Assembly (NCBI GenBank): GCA_964035015.1
Contig: OZ036002.1
Span: forward strand, 13,758,199 to 13,822,198
Reading direction: 5' to 3'
Origin: Corallium rubrum
Taxonomy: Eukaryota > Cnidaria > Anthozoa > Scleralcyonacea > Coralliidae
DNA: 64,000 nucleotides
A program made the position numbers and the translations under genes. Positions 31,324 through 45,400 of this stretch are shown one piece after another (position 1 is the first letter of the stretch; each line of letters begins with the position of its first letter). Below the pieces are notes generated by a model. It worked only from the letters and a program-made list of their open reading frames with translations, searched no databases and had not been told where the DNA came from.

Positions 31324-32133
31324 GAGTATGAAAATCATGAATGACGTAAGATGGCGTGGAGTGGCATAGGATCAGTGCTTCCACTTTTTATTTGCATAGC
31401 CCAGTCACTATGGGGGAGGTTTTAGATAAACAAGAGAAACAAAGAACTTTTGCAAAGAAGGCTAATAATATCTGACCCCTCCCCCCATGGTGACAGGCCC
31501 ATGGAAGGAAATTTCCTTGCAAAGTGGAAGCACTGCATAGGATGGCGTCACCTGGCAGGAAAATCTAGCGAACTTTCAAAACTATCCCACTTTTAGCTTG
31601 TTTTTTCTTCTTATTTTATAAAACAAATAAAACATACCGCTCCTGTGCATATGTACTCTTATGAAGGTTCGTTTGACGTCATTTGAACATGAAAGAAGTG
31701 TAAAGGCACTCGGCTATCACCTCGTGCCTCTACTCAACTTCTTTCGTGTTCAAATGACGTCAAACGAACCTTTATAAGAGTACATATGCACGGAGCTTTA
31801 TGTTTTATTTGTTAATTTAAATTTTTCTTCGCATAGACATCAAACAATCGGGATTTGCATGATATTTTAAATATAATTTTTGTTATTCATGTTATTGTTA
31901 AACACATTTGTATTACGAATATCGTTTATTGGTTTCTATATTCGTTTAATAATGGGAAAAACCATATTTGGCATCCGGGGGATACAGGCCCCCTGTCAAT
32001 CTCGCACCCATTGGGAAATTGCTCGACTTTTCTCCAGTCTCGCAAGTTCCCGCGTGTTTGGATCAGAGTATCCAAACACGGAGAAACATTTGGTATTTCT
32101 TTAATGTTTATAATTTATTTTATGTTTTTACAG
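31324..32133. other. Two hairpin elements and intron sequence
   Basis: An imperfect inverted pair lies at 31372-31543 (AGTGCTTCCACTTT and complement, CCATGGTGACAGG / CAGTCACTATGG). A strong hairpin lies at 31647-31793 (GTGCATATGTACTCTTAT and complement, with TGACGTCA-like centres). The polypyrimidine/AG acceptor of the first RALGAPA exon ends at 32133. Confidence 0.7.
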
Positions 32134-32383
32134 CTGCGCAGCGACGGTATTCGCCTATTAATTTTGTGGTTGCAAGCGTTGCAAGACAATATGGATATTT
32201 CATGCGAGGTGATGTTTGCATGCGTTGTCCCTGGCTTTCCGAACCCACTGGATATTATAGATACGTCGAGTGTTGAAGTTCCAGTGCATGTACTAGAGGA
32301 GATATGTAATTCCGTGCGAGGGCCTGATGTGCCACATGCGTCAGGATCCATGACCTTGCTTCCACAAGAAGCTAAAGAATCAG
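32134..32383 (+). CDS. RALGAPA1: RALGAPA exon a
   Basis: Acceptor TTTTTACAG and donor GTGAG. It starts in phase 0 with [19 protein letters not shown] and continues to EAKES, ending one base into a codon. This is the helical N-terminal region of the family. Confidence 0.93.
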
Positions 32384-35300
32384 GTGAGACTGACAATCGT
32401 GGTATACTCTCAGCTTGGGGTTTGTAAAGTTTTGTTTGTTTTGGAAGCTGTTGCTAGTTAGTAATAGTACTTTCAGCTTGGGGTTTGTAAAGTTTTGTTT
32501 GTTCTTGCTCTGCAAGCTGTCATTAGTTAGTATACAGTAGTACTGTCATGCAGTTTAGGGTTTGTGAAGTTTCTTGCTCTGGAAACTGACGGTCCGATTG
32601 CAAGAGCTTGTGCTTTGGATGCATTTATTGATAGATAGTTTGACGTGAACCATTATTATTATTTTTTATTATTATTCTTTATTTAAGAAGGATAAGTTTT
32701 ATTCTGCAAGGGTACTCATCCCGTTGTTAATCGTGAACTCTAACACCATAGGGGAGTCATCCGCAAAGTACACTGATACAACAGTATCATCTGTGCATGT
32801 GCAAAACTGAGAAATTACCTTAAGCGTTTCTTGTTCTTTTCCGTTTTTAATTAGGATCGAATAATTGGTGTACTCCGGACGAGTTACAAGTCCTAGTTCC
32901 ACTAATCAATCAAAACCAAACGGAGAAAGTTCCTGGGCTGGAAGATCTAACTAAAGTTTATCTTGACCGCGTGTTAGACTACATGATAACTCAGGTGATG
33001 TATTTATAAGTGTGTACTGTTTACTGTTTAGTTGACGTTGTAGGTGATCTACGTGACTACGGGTCACTTATACTCAAAGCAGGGCCGCATTAACAGATTA
33101 TGGGGCCCTGGGCAGAGAGATATGATGGGCCCCTATAGGAAAATGTTGGGAAAGGCGGAAATAGGATTTTTGGAAAATAGGTTAAGAATTGTTTAAAACC
33201 CAAATATTAGTAACATAGTAACCCTAATAATAGTAGCCCAAATATAACGGGTAATATATAGTAACCCTATTATAATGAGTTTTGATATTAAGAAATGGTT
33301 CATGGTTTGGCGTGCTCCATCGAGTTATGGATGCACGCGGGAAGTTCAGAGAGCACGAAAAAAGCGTTAAGAGTTGGTCGAGGCATAGCCGAAAACAGCG
33401 TTGACGTTGTAAGTGGTCCCATGCATATTGAAGTTAATTTTATAGCGTCTGTATGTACAGGGTCAATTAATATGTTTCTTTTCCTTGCATAGAATAGGTT
33501 ATAAATAGAATATGGCAGAACAACATGTCAACATCTCTAAATATAAGAGCCGCCATGTTTCCGGTTTACTGCTTCCGGCGGTCTCCAAGTGTAGTTCGCA
33601 GACCCTTCTCGAGCGAAATAAAGCAAATTTCATTATCTTGTGTGTCGGGAAGGAAAGTTGTACAGCACATATATCGTTGCAATTTTCACGAGACTATTTA
33701 ATCGGCACATTATATTCAGTATGTACATTGTGCAGATACTAAAAACTCAAAATCCAAATATTCTTTTAAGTCGTTTCACAATTAATAAACTTTTGTTTTC
33801 TCATTGGGCCGGGGGTCCCCGCTCACGCGGGGCCCTGGGCAGCTGCCCCTTTTGCCCATAGGGTAAAGCGGCCCTGACTCAAAGTGATTTTTAACAGAGG
33901 TTGATGGTTTAATAATTGGACAACGATCCCGAGTTTTCTATGCGCCTCGTCGACTATTGTTCATAGAAAACGAGGGCGAGTTGTCTAATTGTTTTAGTAT
34001 CAACCATAAACAATTTTTCTTTAACGTAAATAAGTCTTATCAAACATTGTTCCCAATTTTCAGATAGTTTTACCTTTTTGTTTGCAGTAGTCTCCCCATT
34101 CAAAATGTACAGTAGTTCGATGGCACATGATAAACAATCGCTCACAAAAAACGAGATTGTAATTACTTTGCTTTAAATTTGGTGTTGATATACTCCATAT
34201 AGACGTAAGCGAATTCATTTTCTTATTCGAAAATGTCAAACTGAACAATTTTCCATTACTTTCGGGCCAATGTTTTCATGATTTCATCACTCGTATGTAG
34301 ATTTTAGCGGACGCCATGTTTGGCCTAGTTTCCAGGTTTTGCTCGCAGCGTGAATATGCCGTGGCTTCTATTGGTCAGAATAGGAATATTCCAGGTATAA
34401 GAAGGTTTATCATTGGATAACGCTACTGTGGTCTATCACCAATAGACCACTAGTAGCTCAGCCAATCAGAAAGCCGGATTTGTAATAGACCACTAGTTGG
34501 TTGATACTAAATAATTGTTTTAGTATAAAGCAGTTGTTCTGGCAAACTATTATTTTTAAAAAACAAACTAAAACCTCAGTAGAATTCGAGTTTTCTGCAA
34601 TTATTTTGCATTTAAAATGTGACTTTGGCTATTAGTGGTGTGTCACCAATAATAGACAGTGAGACGCTCTGCCAATCAGAATGCAGCGTTTATACTAGTC
34701 CACTATTTGGTTCATACTGAAGTTAGATATCCAGACAGAACTGTTTTGATTTTTGGCATTTCTAGCTTTGTGCTCAGTACAATTTAGGGTGATTTCTTGG
34801 GGTAGATGAGAAGTAAGTGTAATAGTGAAGTAAGCGTGAAAGGCACTGATCTCTTTATAACTGGATTGCTTAGCCGGATGGCCGCCACGGGAACTTTGTA
34901 TGTTTTTTGTAGCACGAAAAGAGCTACATTAAGAACTGTCTGCTATTGGTATCAAACAAAGAACACTGTACAATGTTTAGAGGCTTAGTTTTTGCATTTG
35001 TTAGTATTATTAAGTAGTAATAACTTCTTATTAACCGAGAGCGCGGTCATTACGGAAAAATATCAGACCGAGGTCTTGACAGTACAGACAGAGCCCGTAG
35101 GGCGAGGTCTGTACAAAAAGACCGAGGTCTGATATTTTTCCGTAATGACCAAGCGGACGAGGTTAATAAGAAGTATATTATATGGCATTTTGAAACAACA
35201 CATCTTACATTACTACCATTTGCGATCAACCGTTAGGCGTGAGAGTTAAAACGCGTTTGTTTACGCTTCCAAGTTTGACGTTTCAACAATACCCCAATCA

Positions 35301-38300
35301 GTCAATCTGTCAAAAAATGGCGGGTTATTCATCAGGCTGTTGTGGAAACGTCAAAATTTTCCAGTTAAACTTGCACGTTTGAAACGTAAACAAACGCGTT
35401 TTGACTCTCACGCCTAACGGTTGATCGCAAATGGTAGTACCTTGTCAATAGTGTGACCTCGAGTGTGTGACATAGATAGACTCATTGTTTTCAATGTTGT
35501 TGCTCTTGTTGTCATCGCTTTCCTAAAACTCACTGCCAGATTGCTCATCGTCCCATTCATACATTCGTCCCATTCAGGTTATTGAATTCACAAAAAATTT
35601 TCGGTTTTCTTTCATTGTTTAGTTGGAAACAACATGTCTGCCAAAATCCGTAATCGACCGGTCGATTACGGAAAATTATTGACCAACACGTGACGCGTCT
35701 CAGCCAATGAGAACACACGATTTCAACGTATATCACAAAACTCATAAAGCTCGACGAAATCAATCACTAACTTCATTATTAAACTATTTATATACCTTTG
35801 GTAGTAAAACATGTCTTTACAAAGCCTTGACGTATGTAATTGACAACTTATTCGGACTGTATTTGCTTGTATTTTCCTTCTGTTTTCCAGTCGGTGAATG
35901 GACATCTGACTTTTCTGACACATCCGGTAAACTTTTATCACTCTTACGCCCGCAAAGTATACTGGACCTGGAGTATCAATATGGCCGCCAGTGGCTTCAA
36001 ACATTGAACTCTAAGTAAACTGGAACGATAACTCCATAAGACTGGCCCTATGATTGGGTGAAGTCAAACTTCCGGCCGCTGGGGGCAGCCATGCACGTCA
36101 CACGTCACCAGAACGTATGAAGTGGCACAATGAAAAACTGAAAACTCGCTGCAAAAATCAACCAGAAAACTCATAATATTTTATGCCTAAAGGTTTTTAG
36201 AGATGATACCGAAGAAGCTAGTACGTATTGGGCTTATCGGCCTTGTACCTGAACTATTTCTGGCCACGAAAATGGTTGAACGACGAAATATCTGCCGAAC
36301 AAAAGCAAAATTCGAGTCCGAAACTCCACGGAAAATGCAGGTTTTTCTTATTTTTCTTTGTTATCTCTCAAAGTTTGAAGGTTGGCATGCCAAGAATTAG
36401 TAAAAGATTGAGGTTAAAGTATAGCTTTAACTCAAGTTTCAGTTGTGGAAATGCTAAATCTGACGTTCTCCGATACAAAGAGTAACTCCAGAGCTGTAAT
36501 AACACCTGGTAAAGTGAATTTTGTTGGGGTTTTTCTACTGAAAATTTAAAAATTTAAAAGCCAACTGTCTTTATAAACAAACTCTTCATTTTAAACATTG
36601 GATGCTTATGTATTTTCTTTATATTTGTCCAAACCATGCCAATTTTGATTGCGTATTGTTGACTTTCATTTGAGACCTTTTATTGTTACTGTTTTTCTTG
36701 TTTTTACTCGTCGTGTCAGTGTTCACCTACTCTATAGTATATTGGAATTTAATCTAAGCCTGAAAGTGGTCAACAAGTTCTGGGTTTTTTCCACCCATTT
36801 CACGAAATAAGTCCAAATTCAGCTTCATTTTTTCTCGGCTATAAGTAAAAGGGACTGGGATTGACGTGCATGGCGGCCCCCATGTCCGCCATTTTTGGCT
36901 TCATGATACGCCATCGAGTTATCGTTCCAGTTTACTTAGAGTTCAATGGCTTCAAAATGTTTACTGCTGACCATAAAAGATGAGCAATCCAGTTATATAG
37001 AGATCAGTTGTGAAAGTCCTTTGCCTCCATTCTTAATAGGGTATTCTGAAACCTTAGTTACGCCACTGTGTGCTCAGCTGAAGAATATTTTTTTTGTATA
37101 GATTGCTAAGATTGAATGGCTGGATAAAAGCATGAAGAGGAAAGGATTCGAATGCCTCTTTAATCTTTTCAAGAAATATTACTTGCATCATGTGTTTTCG
37201 ACATGGAATCCACGAACAAACTTATATGCAACTGACCCAGGTAATCAATCTGTAAATATTCGCTTTCTTCCTCGTTTAAGACTCAAGCCTTCAGATCTCA
37301 CACCTTTGGTGAATCCAGGAAATTTAGTTTTTCGAACTCTTAGTGCTCTCTTCCTATAGCGAACTATTGGTAACGAAAGTATTTCACAGCAACTCTGAAG
37401 TAAGGCGAAAACCGGTGAAACGTTCCCACTTCCCAACCAGAAAAATGACCCGCACCGCTTACCCGCGCCACTCTCGCGCGCTACTCACCCGCGCCACTTA
37501 CCCGCGCTATTTACCCGCGACACTTCCCGTCCCGTCACTGGAGTTGACGTCACGTCCCGTCCCATCCCGTCACTTGAGTTGAGGTCCCGTCCCGTCCCGT
37601 CACTTGAGTTGAGGTCACGTCCCGTCCCGTGACTTGAGTTGAGGTCCCGTCTCGTCCCGTCCAATCCCGTCCCGTCCCGTCACTTGAGTTGAGGTCCCGT
37701 CTCGTCCCGTGACTTGACTTGAGTTGACGTCACGTCCCGTGACTTGACTTGAGTTGAGGTCACGTCCCGTCCCGTGACTTGAGTTGAGGTCACGTCCCGT
37801 CCCGTCCCGTCACTTGAGTTGAAGTCACGTCCCGTCCCGTCACCTGAGGTGAGGTCCCGTCCCGTCCCGTCCCGTCCCGTCCCGTCCCGTCCCGTCCCGT
37901 CCCGTCCCGTCCCGTCCCGTCCCGTCACCTGAGTTGAGGTCACGTCCCGTCCCGTGACTTGACTTGAGTTGAGCTCACGTCCCGTCCCATGACTTGAGTT
38001 GAGGTCACGTCCCGTCCCGTCCCGTCACTTGAGTTGAAGTCACGTGCCGTCCCGTCACCTGAGTTGAGGTCCCGTCCCGTCCCGTCACCTGAGTTGAGGT
38101 CACGTCCCGTCCCGTGACTTGACTTGAGTTGAGGTCACGTCCCATCCCGTCCTGTCACTTGAGTTGAGGTCCCGTCCCGTCCCGTCCTGTCACTTGAGTT
38201 GAGGTCACGTCCCGTCCCGTCCTGTCACTTGAGTTGAAGTCCCGTCCTGTCCCTGGATCAGGACATCGTATATTGTATGCTTTATGTATTTTGTAAGACC

Positions 38301-41300
38301 TTTAAAAAGCAACCATAGCTTCGACAACGTGACGTATGATAGATTAACGCCTAAGTAAACTAACAACTTTTGCTGTTCCTTGCCACAGCGTTAAAAACAC
38401 TTCAGTTGACGTTGCATGTGCAACGAGGACGGTGTGGGGATTACCCTTGGGACTGCAAATTATAAAAATTTGGGTCGTCGTCGTGACGTTCGCGTTGTGC
38501 TTGCTTAAGGTCCCTACTTACCCGCGTCACTTCGCGTCACTTACCGCGTCACTTACCCGCGTCACTTACCCGCGTCACTTACCCGCGTCACTTACCCGCG
38601 TCACTTACCCGCGTCACTTACCCGCGTCACTTACCCGTGTCACTTACCCGTGTCACTTTAATACCCGCGTCACTTACCCGCGTCACTTACCCGCGTCACT
38701 TCGCGTCACTTACCGCGTCACTTACCGCGTCACTTACCCGCGTCACTTACCCGCGTCACTTACCCGCGTCACTTACCCGCGTCACTTACCCGCGTCACTT
38801 ACCCGCGTCACTTACCCGTGTCACTTACCCGTGTCACTTTAATACCCGCGTCACTTACCCGCGTCACTTACCCGCGTCACTTACCCGTGTCACTTACCCG
38901 TGTCACTTTAATACCCACGTCACTTACCCGCGTCACTTACTCGCGTCACTTACCCGCGTCACTTACCCGCGTCACTTACCCGCGTCACTTACCCGCGTCA
39001 CTTACCCGTGTCACTTTAATACCCGCGTCACTTACCCGCGTCACTTACTCGCGTCACTTACCCGCGTCACTTACTCGTGTCACTTACCCGCGTCACTTAT
39101 CTGCGTCACTTACGCACCACTTATAACCCACGTCCCGCATTCCGCTCCAAATAGATTATCATTCTGTAGTTTATGAAAATTAAAGGGGAAGTTCAGTCAG
39201 AAAACAAATTACTTTTAAATGAAGGTCTCTTAAACGTCATGTTTGGAATTGTTGATAGTTTTGCGGTATCAGGTCTTGCATTTGAGAAATGACGTTATCA
39301 TTTTCGTAGTTTACGCCGCCATTTTGAATTTGAATAACGGCTCAATTTTGAAGTACAGCAGAATTTTCTTTACAATATTGACCTAATACTGTCAAAGTCA
39401 ACTCAAAACTGACGATATAACGTCAAAATTGAGAAGAAAACTTTTTTTCCAATTATTTATTTCCTCCACCAGCTCCACAGCATATATGAAAGAATAGAGA
39501 AAAAATCATTTCTAGAGTTTGAAATATCGTACGTTTCTCGTTCTTATGGCTTTTTTTTTATTATACTTTATTAAATACTCCCCAAGGGGCTTTTCAGTTT
39601 CTAATTACACGTTAAAAACTATAATATACTAAACTAATATACAAAATTATACTATTTTTTTTTAAAAAAACGTGTAACAAAATCGCAAAAATGTTTGTCA
39701 ATTGTCATTTTCGTCAAATTTTCTTCCATTATTTGTTGCGACTAAATAGTTCATATATAAGTGCATTTAAAATATCAAATATTTTCCTAGTCAGTATAAA
39801 CTGCTTTTATGAAGGATTTTTTAAGAAAATAAGACGAAATCAAGAGTTAGCCAAAATGGCTACAAATTGGGAAAACATCATGATTTACTGACGGCTGTAT
39901 TTTCTAAACGAGTTCGGTGACCCCAGCTTTTTTTTTCTTAATTTTACTATGAACATATCATAAACTTTAGTACTGGGGAGTTTCAGCAACTTTTCATTTC
40001 TGGAAGAATTACCTTAAGTTGCATGAAAACAGTAGATTAGTTTAAGACGGAACCATCTTGGTCTAAATAGAGTCAAGTTGAGGGGCTTGTGCAGTCTCCT
40101 CCCCACCCCATCCCTTCCCCGGCCCGTATGTCAATATTGACAAGATAAGTATTTTCTATTGACTGTGAGGAGCCACCCTAAAACGGTTTTAAGTACACAC
40201 GTAAAAACGCGCAAGCTGTTACATCTTTGCAAGCAAGTTGTTACAAGGCTGTTCAACAGGCTGTCACCGTCATGTGTTCGCACTGGCTGTCCCAGTCTGT
40301 TAACATGTCTGTAACAGGTTGTTGACAACTTGTAACAAGGCTGATGACAAGTTGTTCCAACAACCTGTTCCCGCTCTGCACTTAATAAGTTGTTAACAGG
40401 TTGATGCTAACCAGGTTGTAGCAGCTTCTTGAATGAACAGCATTGTTACAACCTGTTAACAGCCTTGTTACAAGCCTGTTGCGAACACATGCTGTTGACA
40501 AGCTGTGAGATCATTACGTGTGTACCAGAGTTGCTCTGAGTTGGTAGGCGGTAGTAGGGAACGACGTTTTCTTAGCTAAACACTAAAGCCCAGTTCTCAT
40601 GTCGCCGATGATCGGCGATTTATGATTTAGATGCATGTTAAGTAATAAAGAACAATGCAGAAGTTCTTTATTACTTAACATGCTGCTGCACTTCCCGTTT
40701 TAACATGCATCTAAATCATAAATCGCCGATTATCGGCGACGTATGAGAACAAGGCTTAACAACAACCTTTTGTTTTGTTGCAGAGGAGCAAGTTCAGGAG
40801 ATTGGCGAAAAAGCTGTTGCCTCTTCTGGTGATTTGGCAAAGTACGGTGACTCGGTCGTAAAATGGTTTGTCGCATTCACCTCGACGATCAAAAGAGTGG
40901 TCAAGATGCAGTACGGTGAACAGCTAGACCCGCGAAACGCCTCCCAGTGTACGGAGAGCTTGGGTAGCGTAGCCACTGAGCCGCAAACCCCAACAACAAC
41001 TGAACAGAATCGAGGATCTGCAATGAGCGAATATCTCATTGTTGCAGGCGATGTTATTCGCGACGTCATCTACTCCACGCGTGAGAATGTTCACATCGTT
41101 CACGAAGTATTCAGACAGGTAATAATCACTCTCGAGCCCATAGTCTCCCCGTTTTTGGTCAGCGGGAAAGGACGGGGGCGACTCTGGGGAAATTGGATTT
41201 AATTACCCCCAATATCGAGCCCATAGTCACCCCCTTTTTGGTCAGCGGGAGAGCGCGGGGGAGACTCTGGGGAAATTGGATTTAATTACCCATGAAATGA

Positions 41301-42414
41301 GGGGTTCCGGTTGTTAAGCGCATGATCGTAGCCTCAGCTGCTGTGCAGAATGTTCGTTGTGTTCATGAGTTCGTTTCATATGTTTTTTTGAAATCTTAAA
41401 TACTACATTTGTGAGAAACCTGCATAAAATGCACGTTAACATTGTTGGAGAGGGACTGACACTGCTTGGGGTGGCACTTGACGTAAACGTTCTTGAAATC
41501 CAAGGTAAAATATCAATTCATGACACCAATATCGTCCTCGAGACCTCGATCACAAGCCTTTTAATACGAGTCGCGATTGCGAAGGCTGATTCCTTCTTTA
41601 ATTGTTTTTAATCTATATGCTTTTTCGTTGTTTAAATTGTTTTACATTTATATATTAAATGTAACGACAAATCGCACCAGGGTTTGTTTTCTTCATTGCG
41701 ACTATTTGTTATTCTGAATTCGTCTTTGCTATGAGGTTTCAAGACTTCAAGTTTGTTTGTGACTGAGACCCAGATATAATTAAACAAAGAGAAGAGATGA
41801 GGCGTCTAAATTTGAAGATATATATGTTTATTGAATAAAGCAATATATGACTTTCATTATTTCACAATCTGTGGTTATGTTTTGAATCAATGAATTCATT
41901 AAATTTAAATGAACCAATCACAACGGAGAATCAATCCAATTTCCCCAGAGTCTCCCGCTGACCAAAAAGGGGGTGAATATGGGCTCGAGATTGAATTACC
42001 CCTGAAATGAGGGGTTCCGGTTGTTAAGCGCATGATCGTAGCCTGAGCTGCTGGGCAGAATGTGTGGTGTGTTCATGAGTCATAAGTTCGTTTCAATTTG
42101 TTTGAAATCGCAATATGAAAATTCTATATTTCTGAGAACCCTGCAGATCAAATGCACGTTAAAATTGTCGGAGAGAGACTGACTGTCTGACACTGCTGGT
42201 TGGGGCACTTGACATGAACGTTCTTGAAATCCAAGGTAAATTATCAATTCACGACGCCAATATCGTCCTCTATCACAAGCCTTTACGAGTTGCAAAGGCT
42301 GATTCCTTCTAAATTGTCTTATTAAAATATGCCTTTTAAGTTATATGAAGTTTGTTTGTGTGACCGATTAAACAAAGAGAAGAGTTGTAAACAAGGCGTC
42401 TACATTTATATATA

Positions 42415-42498
<84 letters not shown>

Positions 42499-45400
42499 TG
42501 TGAATAAAGCAATATGAATTTCATTATTTCAGAATCTGTTGGTTTTGAAGTGGTTTTGAATCGGTAAATTCAATAAATTTAAATGACCCAATCAAAACGG
42601 AGAACCAATCCTATTTTCCCAGAGTCTTCCCCGCGCTCACCCGCTGACCAAAAACGAAGAGACTATGGGCTCGGGATTGGGTCATGGTTCGGGAATGGCT
42701 TTTTTACTGACTGCTAAGTTTTGGCGGGAAAAATTCTTTTGAATGTGAATTGCCAGTGAAAATAACAGAGGATTTATGGGCATAACTGTTAGAAAAATTT
42801 GAAAAATAAAACGTCCTGGGACATTCGTATCGCTTTTTTTGGAAGCTGTTCATCTTTAAGCGAAGTAAATAAATGCCTAACAGTTCTAAACATAAAGCGA
42901 AGCGAACAAGCTCGAAGGTAAGGTAAACGGCAACATCTAACGACGAACGTAGCGCGAAAAACCGCGGCAAAAATGAGTCAAAAGCCATATAATAATGGCT
43001 TAATATTAACCTTGTTTGTTCAGTCTGTACAGAGGGGTTTTCTTTTTGTTTGTTTTATTGTGTACAGTGTCCTCAAACTCGCCCAATGAGTTTTCAAATG
43101 GCGATTCGTTTAACTCTCTTACTGCTATACGTTTTTCCCTTTGACGAAAAATAATAAAAGTCTATACTGTAGCAGTGAAAGAGTTAATTGAGATAGGCTT
43201 AAATGGTCTATAACTCTTTCTTTGCTAGATATCTTTCTTTGACGAGTAAAATCGTCTGCCGTTCTTTAGAGTATAAAATAATAAACAATTATTGGATGAG
43301 ACTTTTTTTTTATATCAAGAATTATCAAGGTCGAAGTACTTACTAGTAAACAATTATTGAATGAGGTTGAGCATGATATCGAGAATTATCAAGGACGAGG
43401 TTTGTGTTATCAACACAAACCGAGGCCTTGATAATTCTCGATATCATGCGAAAACCGAATCCAATAATTGTTTTATTATATATTCAAAAACAAGAAGCAA
43501 AGAACAACACCATTTTGTTTACTCTTCAAAAATATTTAGTTTTGGCGGGATTTTTAGCAAGCTGCCGACCGCGCTGGGGACTTAGGTTCGACAGCGTGCA
43601 ATAATACCTTGTTTTGGATCGAAGTTCGATCCAAAACAAGGTATTATTGCACGCTGATCACGTCAGCAGCTGAAATAACGCGTCAGCTTCCAGATACGGA
43701 GAATTAGCGGGGGCGTTTTGGCCAATCACGAACGAGAATAAAGTTTGAATATATAATAATCTGTGTTATCTGCCGAAGGCTGAGGCTGATAATGCGGTCT
43801 GAGACCTTGATAATTCTTGATATAAAAAAAGTCGAATTCAATAATTGTTTTATTATACATTTCAGTTGAAAATATAAGGAGAATCACTCCCTCAGAACCA
43901 AAAAATGCAGTTCAAAGACAGTTTTTTCCCCCGCGCTTAAGTCTTCGGTTCGTCAGCTCGTCATTGGCGTCACGTCAAAACATGCATGATAAGTCCTTTT
44001 CCCTACAGATAATACCTCCAGAAACTACAGATAATAGCATTGTGGGTTCAGAATCAAACAATTACAGCGGCAAATACAACTAAAAGTGCAAATATCAAGA
44101 ATTCTTACCAAGTTTCTGACCAATTATAATCAAGGATTCGAAAAAAATGTATGATAGAAGTTACCTGTAGCAGTGAAAGAGTTAAAGGTAACAAACATTC
44201 GTTTTTCTGTTATAGGGTTTTACGTTGCCGATGGACAAAAGTGTTATAATAAAGCAAGTTTTAGCGGTCTACTATAATTGGCTTAAGGTTAGTGTTTCTT
44301 TTATAACCTTTCAGTGTTTTACTTTGGCTTGCAGAAAACGAAGGAATTTGACACGGACTCATTAACGTACACTGCAATTTCCCCAATATGGAAATCTTCG
44401 TTTGGTTACCCGTGATTCACTGAAACTAAGATAGGATATCTCCCTTAATTTTATTTATAATTTTTATACAATGTGATAGAAATTTGGTTTTGTCAGCATA
44501 ACAATTATATCATGAATGATAGAATTATATGGACTACAGTTATTATAAGTAATAGCATGGCTTTGAGGTTGATTAGTGATTAAATGTACCCAAAAGCCGA
44601 GGGAGATTTAGCCCGAGGGACTTTTACTAAATCTCCCGAGGCTTGAGGGACATATTTAATCACTAATCAACCGAAACGCCATGCTATTACTTTGTAATAT
44701 TACGGTTTGCGAGGAAGATGTAAAAGTCCCGTGTGAATAAAGATTAAGATGAAATAAAGTCATTGTGACTCGCATGCTTATACGTAAAAGTATGTGTAGA
44801 ATTGTTTTTGTGAAATTAAAGTTTGCAATCGTGCTACAGTATGTATGCGTGTGGATAAACGAGCGTTTTCCATAAACATCAGATATGCAGATTAGTTTCT
44901 AATCGCACCTGGGCATGATTAGTTACTAATCGTACCTAACGTTTATGGATTAGGTAATTTAGACGTTAAATGTACCTGCGAGAACAAAAGAAACCGAGGG
45001 AACCGATATTATTTGATTAAATTGACTAAATTTTGTTAATGGAGAACTTCAGTTAAAAAATGAGTTACTATTTAATACCATATTAATAGTTACGATATCT
45101 GCTAGTCTCGTACTTGAGAAATTACGTTATCCTTCTCATATTTTATGCCGAGACCGGTCTCGAATTCGTCCTATTTCGCCGTGTAAACAGGCGGAACCGT
45201 ACTAATTCGAGAGTGGTTCCGTAATTGTCTTCCGTGTAAACAGGCGGAACCCGTACGTACGAATTCGAGACCGGGTCTCGAATTCATCTGGTACCGTGTA
45301 AACCTAGCCTGAGAACAGTTCAATGTTAATTACACAGCAGATTTTTTTTTTCTCAATTTAACTTCATATTGTCAAAGTCATAAAAACAACAGCAATTGCT

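Noticed and set aside
37241..37360. Extension of RALGAPA exon c to 37308 or 37360
   Set aside because: Only the donor at 37241 gives the phase needed to join exon d; the extension was open by chance.
38389..38510. RALGAPA exon after the acceptor at 38388
   Set aside because: No frame agrees with the neighbouring phases and the encoded residues do not match the family.
38513..39118. CRISPR array
   Set aside because: The units are directly tandem without unique spacers, and the DNA is eukaryotic.
37343..39176. Open frames rich in T-R-V-T-Y-P-R-H-L
   Set aside because: Minisatellite translation; the period of 13 cycles through all frames.
42704..42988. 94-codon minus-strand frame as a gene
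   Set aside because: It lies in a decayed hairpin element, has no domain and no splice or expression signal.
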